Below, piece by piece: positions 20,061 to 24,565 of a stretch of DNA of 24,565 nucleotides (its first letter is position 1; every line of letters starts with the position of its first letter). The notes beneath the pieces were generated by a model. That model saw only the letters and a list, made by a program, of their open reading frames with translations, had not been told where the DNA came from and made no database searches. The stretch lies in the NCBI RefSeq assembly GCF_000003605.2, contig NW_003122923.1:160700-185264 (forward strand), read 5' to 3'. This DNA is from Saccoglossus kowalevskii. Taxonomy: Eukaryota > Hemichordata > Enteropneusta > Harrimaniidae. A program made the position numbers and the translations under genes.

Positions 20061-20690
20061 ACTCACTGAGCCGCTTAGAAAATTACTACAGAAAGGTGTA
20101 GTGTTTGAATGGTTTGCGAGTCACGATAAAGCACTTGACCAGGTAAAGCATGCCGTAACAAAAGCGCCAATATTGACATACTTCGATGCTAGTAAAGGAA
20201 TTGTGATCCAGTGTGACGCATCCAGTAAAGGTCTTGGGGCTGTTTTGCTGCAAGGTGATAAACCTATCCACTTTGCTTCAAAAGCCCTAACCCCGGCAGA
20301 AGCCAACTATAGTAACATAGAACGTGAAATGCTAGCTCTTGTTTGGGCAACAAGGTATTTTAAACACTATGTTTTTGGTAGACTCTTTACCATCCATTCT
20401 GATCACCAACCTTTAGAGCCGATAGCAAAGAAACAAATCAACAAGATGCCAGCCAGACTACAGAAACTAATCTTACAGATTCAAGGATATAATTACAACA
20501 TAAAGTATGTGCCAGGGAAAGATGTACCTCTCGCTGACTGTCCATCAAGATGCATAAACACCAAACAAACAACCTTCCAAATACTAGATGTTGACGTACA
20601 TATACACGACGTTCTCCAAGCTTCTACATCACAAATAGATGGCCTAAAGAGAAAAACCAATGCAATGAAATTACTCATGCATATTGGCAG
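20060..20690 (+). pseudogene. Gypsy RNase H domain (well preserved)
   Basis: This is part of a 265-codon open frame from 19909. It shows VFEWFASHDKALDQVKHAVT, IVIQCDASSKGLGAVLLQGD (catalytic Asp), FASKALTPAEANYSNIEREM (catalytic Glu), FKHYVFGRLFTIHSDHQPLE (catalytic Asp) and NIKYVPGKDVPLADCPSR. The domain would degrade the RNA strand during reverse transcription. It is the best-kept part of the element but is isolated between broken domains. Confidence 0.85.
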
Positions 20691-21603
20691 CATCGCTCCG
20701 AGTTAGCCATCCACAATGGTGTAGTACTAAAAGGTCATCGAATCATCATCCAAACGGGAATGTGAGACAAAGTACTCCAAATACTCCACAAACAACACAA
20801 AGGTATAGAGAAAACAAATCCCAAAGCCAGACAATCAGTATATTGGCCTGGTCTGAATGCAGACATAAAATACATGATAAAAGACTGAAACCACGGTTAA
20901 ACCTATCAGAGAAATCAGTTGAAACTCCCAGTACAACCTATATACAGTACTGCACCCATGAATACGATTGGTATGGACATACAACAAGTGCACCCCATCA
21001 CCAACAAGCCAATGGACGCGCAGAAAGAAATATATACACATTCAAAATTATGCTCAAAAAGTCACTTCAGAAAAGGGAGAAAACCTGAGAGAAATCCTGA
21101 CAACATTGAGAGACACTCCCATTACAGCTGATATTCTATCTCCATTTGCGTTAATGTTTCCCAATAGAAAGGTCAAGACCAATCTCCCATTTCTACAGTA
21201 TGGTCGTGATCAGTCTACAAATAGTTATAAGGATAAGATTGAACAGAGAGCAAACTCTTATGGAAGTCAAACGGACATTACACCACTCAAAACAAACTCT
21301 CTATGTAGATTCTAGAAAACAACAGGTTCACCATGGCAACCTGCCACAGTCATTAACAAATTATCTGACAGAAAATACACAGTACAGACGCCTGACAGCA
21401 CTCAATACCAACGCGATCTATCTAACACCAAACCAGCACATGATAGGCCAACTATGGATGTGCAAACCAACGATACTGCAAGCAAGTTGAACCAGGAACC
21501 AAAAGGAATAAACACACCTAACAAAATTAACTCACCTGCCAAAGAAAGACCAAAGAGACATTGCAAACCTCCAGCAAAGTATAAGGATTTTGTATTGACA
21601 TAA
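20690..21603 (+). pseudogene. Gypsy integrase remnant, catalytic core deleted
   Basis: The N-terminal part reads ELAIHNGVVLKGHRIIIQTG and ARQSVYWPGLNADIKYMIKD in shifted frames. After about 20960 the sequence jumps to TSAPHHQQANGRAERNIYTF, the end of the core with the catalytic Glu. The region that should hold the first two catalytic Asp residues is missing. The C-terminal part continues with TPITADILSPFALMFPNRKV, frame changes, and ends KPPAKYKDFVLT at the stop near 21603. It cannot integrate. Confidence 0.8.
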
Positions 21604-21861
21604 ACTGCAAAATTTGAAAGGCTCAAATGAGAGCTATGTTATTCAATTTCTATTGTGTTCATCAAGTTCCAGGAGTTTTAAGTTGATTTAATATTTAGAT
21701 GTTCCATGTATGTTTATTAAGAAAACAAATTAGAAAACTTATTATCTGTATTGATACACGATATACATTTCCATCCCAGGACTCTGAACTGGTACTTGAA
21801 CATTTATTTTCTATAAACACTTATAAACACACTATAAACGCAGATTACCATTATTTAGCTT
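21604..21861 (+). other. Gypsy 3' untranslated internal region
   Basis: AT-rich, with no ORF of note, lying between the pol stop and the polypurine tract. Confidence 0.6.
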
Positions 21862-21872
21862 GAGGAGGGGGA
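21862..21872 (+). other. Polypurine tract of the Gypsy element
   Basis: GAGGAGGGGGA lies immediately before the 3' LTR, where plus-strand DNA synthesis is primed in LTR retrotransposons. Confidence 0.75.
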
Positions 21873-22064
21873 TGTTATGATATCACATATGTATAGTAAC
21901 TGTAGTAGTGCCCTATTTTGACAGAGAGCACTATATTATTATGACCTATGACCCAAGCTGTTGTTGGCGGCAGCCATTGCTGTCAGTTTCACTCGTTGTA
22001 AACCAGAGTTGTTTTACTTGAATTAAATGAGTTCAAACCTTCATGCTGCATCAATAACATAACA
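21873..22064 (+). repeat. 3' LTR of the Gypsy element
   Basis: 192 nt from TGTTATGATATC to CATAACA. It appears complete, with matching inverted ends. It ends directly against GTTTG of the interrupted HARBI1-like gene. Confidence 0.85.
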
Positions 22065-22152
22065 GTTTGAATCGGCGATCTTGGTATTGTGGTACTATAA
22101 ATTCCCAAAAGTTGTTAATTTTTACGTGATCATTCCAATAACAATGATAACA
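22065..22152 (-). pseudogene. HARBI1-like: HARBI1-like nuclease, N-terminal part cut off by the Gypsy insertion
   Basis: On minus, about 28 codons read WNDHVKINNFWEFIVPQYQD then RRF, up to the LTR edge. Taking one copy of the 5-bp target duplication, the frame continues directly at 17852 as RRVFRVPH, giving a Harbinger-like block FRRVFRV of the type usually followed by FEYL. The FEYL segment is present in the next frame at 17852-17790. A TAA at 22153-22155 bounds the frame upstream. The continuity across 4.2 kb is strong evidence that the LTR element inserted into this gene. Confidence 0.65.
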
Positions 22153-23030
22153 TTAACGTGGTTGTTGTGTGTTTATTTCCCAGGTTTAGAACTCGTTCTA
22201 TTCATTCAAAACTGTAAAATTACCAAAACGGTAGACAGAATAAGTATAAATGAGTATAAATTGAGCAAATCATGACATAGTATTAAGTTAAACTAAGTAA
22301 ACACTGAGTATTCAATATTTGTAGATAATGCGAGTCATATTACAGTACATTGGAACAGCATGGCCAAATGGATTACTGTGTTAACTTTGACCTCTCCACT
22401 CACAACCTGTTGCACAGCATAATTATAAATTTCGCAATCAACTCGAAATGCATAAGCAATAACAGTAACGTAACACATGCTTAGAGCAAAATATTCAACT
22501 TCCACTTCAACATGACACTGAATAATAAACAAGAGCTAAACAACGATGGCCCGTCGCTACACGTAATGTACAAATCCATGTAAGAAAATTTCTATGCAAA
22601 ACATTCACTACGGAAAATCTCCAGAAATGTACATAATAAATCAGACAAATCGATAAACAGTGACACTAAATTCGCAATAAATTCAAGTGTAAAATACAAA
22701 TTAAGTAAACTTACCACGCCGGGAAATGTAGAGCAGAATGGAAGTAGAAAAATAACACTAGCCGGAGTTACATGGCCCCCATGACCCAATGAGGTCATTA
22801 AGCTAAAAACATACACGAAAAATATTTAGTCAGTAATTTAAGCTAAGAAAGTACATCTCAACTAGAAATGAATTGTGAAGGTAGTTATAGTTAACAATTG
22901 CGTCATCAGTAAATACAATAGTTTTGGTATCACATAAGAAAAGTCATTAGTTAGATGCTGATACAGTTCATATAGTTCTCTACAACATTGATTCTCTATA
23001 TGATGTTAGCTTCTAGACTTTTTAAATAGG
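22153..23030. other. Unassigned sequence between the Harbinger and Pao remnants
   Basis: This may contain the upstream part of the Harbinger element. On minus, an open stretch including MTSLGHGGHVTPASVIFLL (from 22796) ends at a consensus donor GTAAGT (plus-strand ACTTAC at 22709-22714), which could be a first exon, but the peptide is not recognised. No matching terminal inverted repeat or Pao LTR was found. Confidence 0.3.
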
Positions 23031-24565
23031 ATGGTCATAAGTTCCAGTCTGTGCTCTTAAACAGTTCGAACTAGTCCATCACTACCAGTGTAGTATTTCC
23101 ATGTAACATTAACACAAGATCTCCTCCTTGAAGATTTCTCATAGTTTGAGTTCATTTCTGGTGTTGTTGTAATGTTGGCAAATATTCTTTTAGCCACCTG
23201 GCCCAAAAGACATCAGCCAGAAGTGGAACTTGGTGCTATCTGCGATGATAACGGTCTGGAACAATAAAGTTCCCGAGAGGTAAAGAATCCACTCAAAGCT
23301 ATAACAGGTGTATTGGTGTCAAAGGTTGAGGATCAGAAGGATCGTCTAAGGGTTTGGTGATTAGCCTTCCATTGACGATTGATTTCACACAAGAGAATAG
23401 GGTAGACAAACTATCAATTATACAGTAACTGATGAGATAGAACATTATTGAGTACTTTCTCCAGTTGCCCCAAATGCCTCACATATATGAAGAACCATAT
23501 GGACTAAAGACCCACTTTATTTGGCTTTGAAAAAAATGATTTGTGATTTGTTGATGGTTCCACTTATTAATAGATTTGTGAAGCTCATGAATACCTTCAA
23601 CGAAATTGGCTCCATCATCAGAATGGCTCTCTAAAGGTTGGCCTCTCCTGGCTATGAATCTCTGTGATGCATTAATAAACGAATCTGTATCTAGTGTATG
23701 CAAGACTTCCAAGTTCTCATACACGTGAAAATGCATGCTTATCTCTTGACTTTGCTATGTGCCCTCCTCACTATAAATGGTCTACCCAGATGCGGGTAAA
23801 TGGTAGTTCATCAGGAGTTACTCTAGAGCCAGGTAAATTAGCCATTAATTGGGTTTGAGGAATGAAACAACTATGTAGAATATAATTAACAGCAACACGC
23901 CCTTTTACTATCCAGAAGTGTTGGCGAATCTCAACTACCACTCACTCATTACATGCCTGCCCCAGGCAGACATGATAGTGCTTGATAATCTAGGTGACAT
24001 GATGGTTTTGGGTAGTATGATTGGTGCCTTGCCTTGTTGCCTTGTTGCAATTGATGCATTAATTAGTCGCCCTAACACATAGTTTATATCTTTATCCTTG
24101 AAGGGTTTAAGGCATGCTATAGAACTTGACTTAAGTGGAGTTAAATTGAAAGAAGAAGCCTGTACATAGTTTAATATAGCTACATCTGCATCTTGTAATT
24201 CTTTTACAGTAATGGGATTCACTTTGTTGGTTTCTTGTGCAACAGTGCCTTCAGGTAAGATTACTGTAGCACACTTCGAGCAATGCCAGCTGGAATAACG
24301 TAGACAACAGTCAACAGTGGTGGAATTAGCAGTCAGGTTAACTGCATATACTTCCTTGGGTCTTCACTTCAGCATCCCTGGTTAGCCAAGCCAGTTCTCT
24401 TCCATTTGATTGAAATATGGTGATCCATTTGTCCACCTATCACTTGCAATAATCTTACTTGCTGCCAGTCCCTGGGAGACTCACTGTGGACTCACTGTGT
24501 CATAATAAGTATTTATTGCTTTCCTAGGCCACCGGCCCATATACAAACATATCAAACCAATGCTT
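23030..24565 (-). pseudogene. BEL/Pao retrotransposon pol fragment, running off the window
   Basis: Order on minus from the right edge: DRWTNGPYFNQMEENW and CCLRYSSWHCSKCATVILPE, then NPITVKELQDADVAILNYVQ, SSIACLKPFKDKD, VLGRLINASI and KAPIILPK (the segment before and around the integrase zinc-binding region). The integrase core follows as LHTLDTDSFINASQRFIARR, ESHSDDGANFVEGIHELHKS (catalytic Asp) and WNHQQITNHFFQSQIKWVFS. The GGVWER-type motif that should carry the catalytic Glu reads stop-GIWGNW, so the Glu is lost. The C-terminal stretch has LITKPLDDPSDPQPLTPIHL, VPLLADVFWARWLKEYLPTL and GGDLVLM. Several stops are present. RT and the 5' part lie outside the window; no 3' LTR was identified on the left. 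Confidence 0.85.

Larger units (their letters stand above)
17853..22064 (+). mobile_element. Ty3/Gypsy LTR retrotransposon (decayed), inserted in the HARBI1-like gene
   Basis: The element is 4,212 bp. The ends form the inverted heptamer TGTTATG / CATAACA. It is flanked by GTCTG (17848-17852) and GTTTG (22065-22069), a 5-bp target duplication with one difference. A purine tract precedes the 3' LTR. Domain order is gag with zinc knuckle, protease trace, RT, RNase H, integrase, as in Ty3/Gypsy. The knuckle style and the pol C-terminus (KPPAKYKDFVLT) resemble K02A2.6-like elements of invertebrates (inference). The 5' LTR lacks its last third or so, the integrase core is deleted, and many stops and frameshifts occur. 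Confidence 0.9.

Noticed and set aside
20086-20306. Minus-strand frames of about 61 codons opposite the Gypsy RNase H
   Set aside because: Antisense shadows of a well-recognised domain.
1-24565. CRISPR arrays, bacterial defence genes, tRNA or rRNA genes
   Set aside because: No regularly spaced repeats, no operon-like gene packing and no tRNA or rRNA signatures were seen; tRNA detection by eye is limited.

Overview
The window looks like AT-rich nuclear DNA from an invertebrate animal. It holds short exons split by 1.1-1.7 kb introns with GT..AG borders, and remains of five transposon groups common in invertebrates: Harbinger, DIRS, Ty3/Gypsy, BEL/Pao and a CR1/L2/Jockey-type LINE. There is no prokaryotic gene organisation. 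The phylum cannot be fixed from the sequence alone.

Layout. Positions 1-2.8 kb are mostly non-coding. They include a GC-richer patch near 1.1-1.55 kb with a weak candidate first exon on the minus strand, and a 23-nt inverted repeat. Positions 3578-9989 (+) carry the one convincing intact host gene: five coding exons encoding a 222-residue METTL27-like (WBSCR27 family) SAM-dependent methyltransferase, possibly preceded by a non-coding 5' exon ending at 3069. Its introns hold a 243-bp TTAA-bounded MITE (4082-4324), a 201-bp TA-bounded MITE (5701-5901) and a dead LINE fragment (7880-8455, minus). A second copy of the first MITE lies just downstream of the gene (10677-10916).

From about 11.75 kb to 22.15 kb there is a nest of transposons. 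The outer layer appears to be a decayed Harbinger element. A Myb/SANT-like accessory gene on + (exons 11760-11973, 16019-16136, 16669-16671) converges on a HARBI1-like nuclease gene on minus. A 3.74-kb DIRS-type tyrosine-recombinase retrotransposon (12021-15760, minus) sits inside the intron of the Myb-like gene. A 4.21-kb Ty3/Gypsy LTR element (17853-22064, plus) sits inside the HARBI1-like coding sequence. Removing the two insertions leaves about 2.5 kb between the outer gene ends, a normal size for a two-gene Harbinger element.

The right edge (about 23.03-24.57 kb, minus) is a decayed BEL/Pao pol fragment that runs off the window. No RNA gene, CRISPR array or bacterial-type system was seen. 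No clearly undescribed system was found. The most informative structures are the nested insertions, the complete DIRS terminal/internal repeat architecture, and the His/Cys-rich N-terminus of the methyltransferase.
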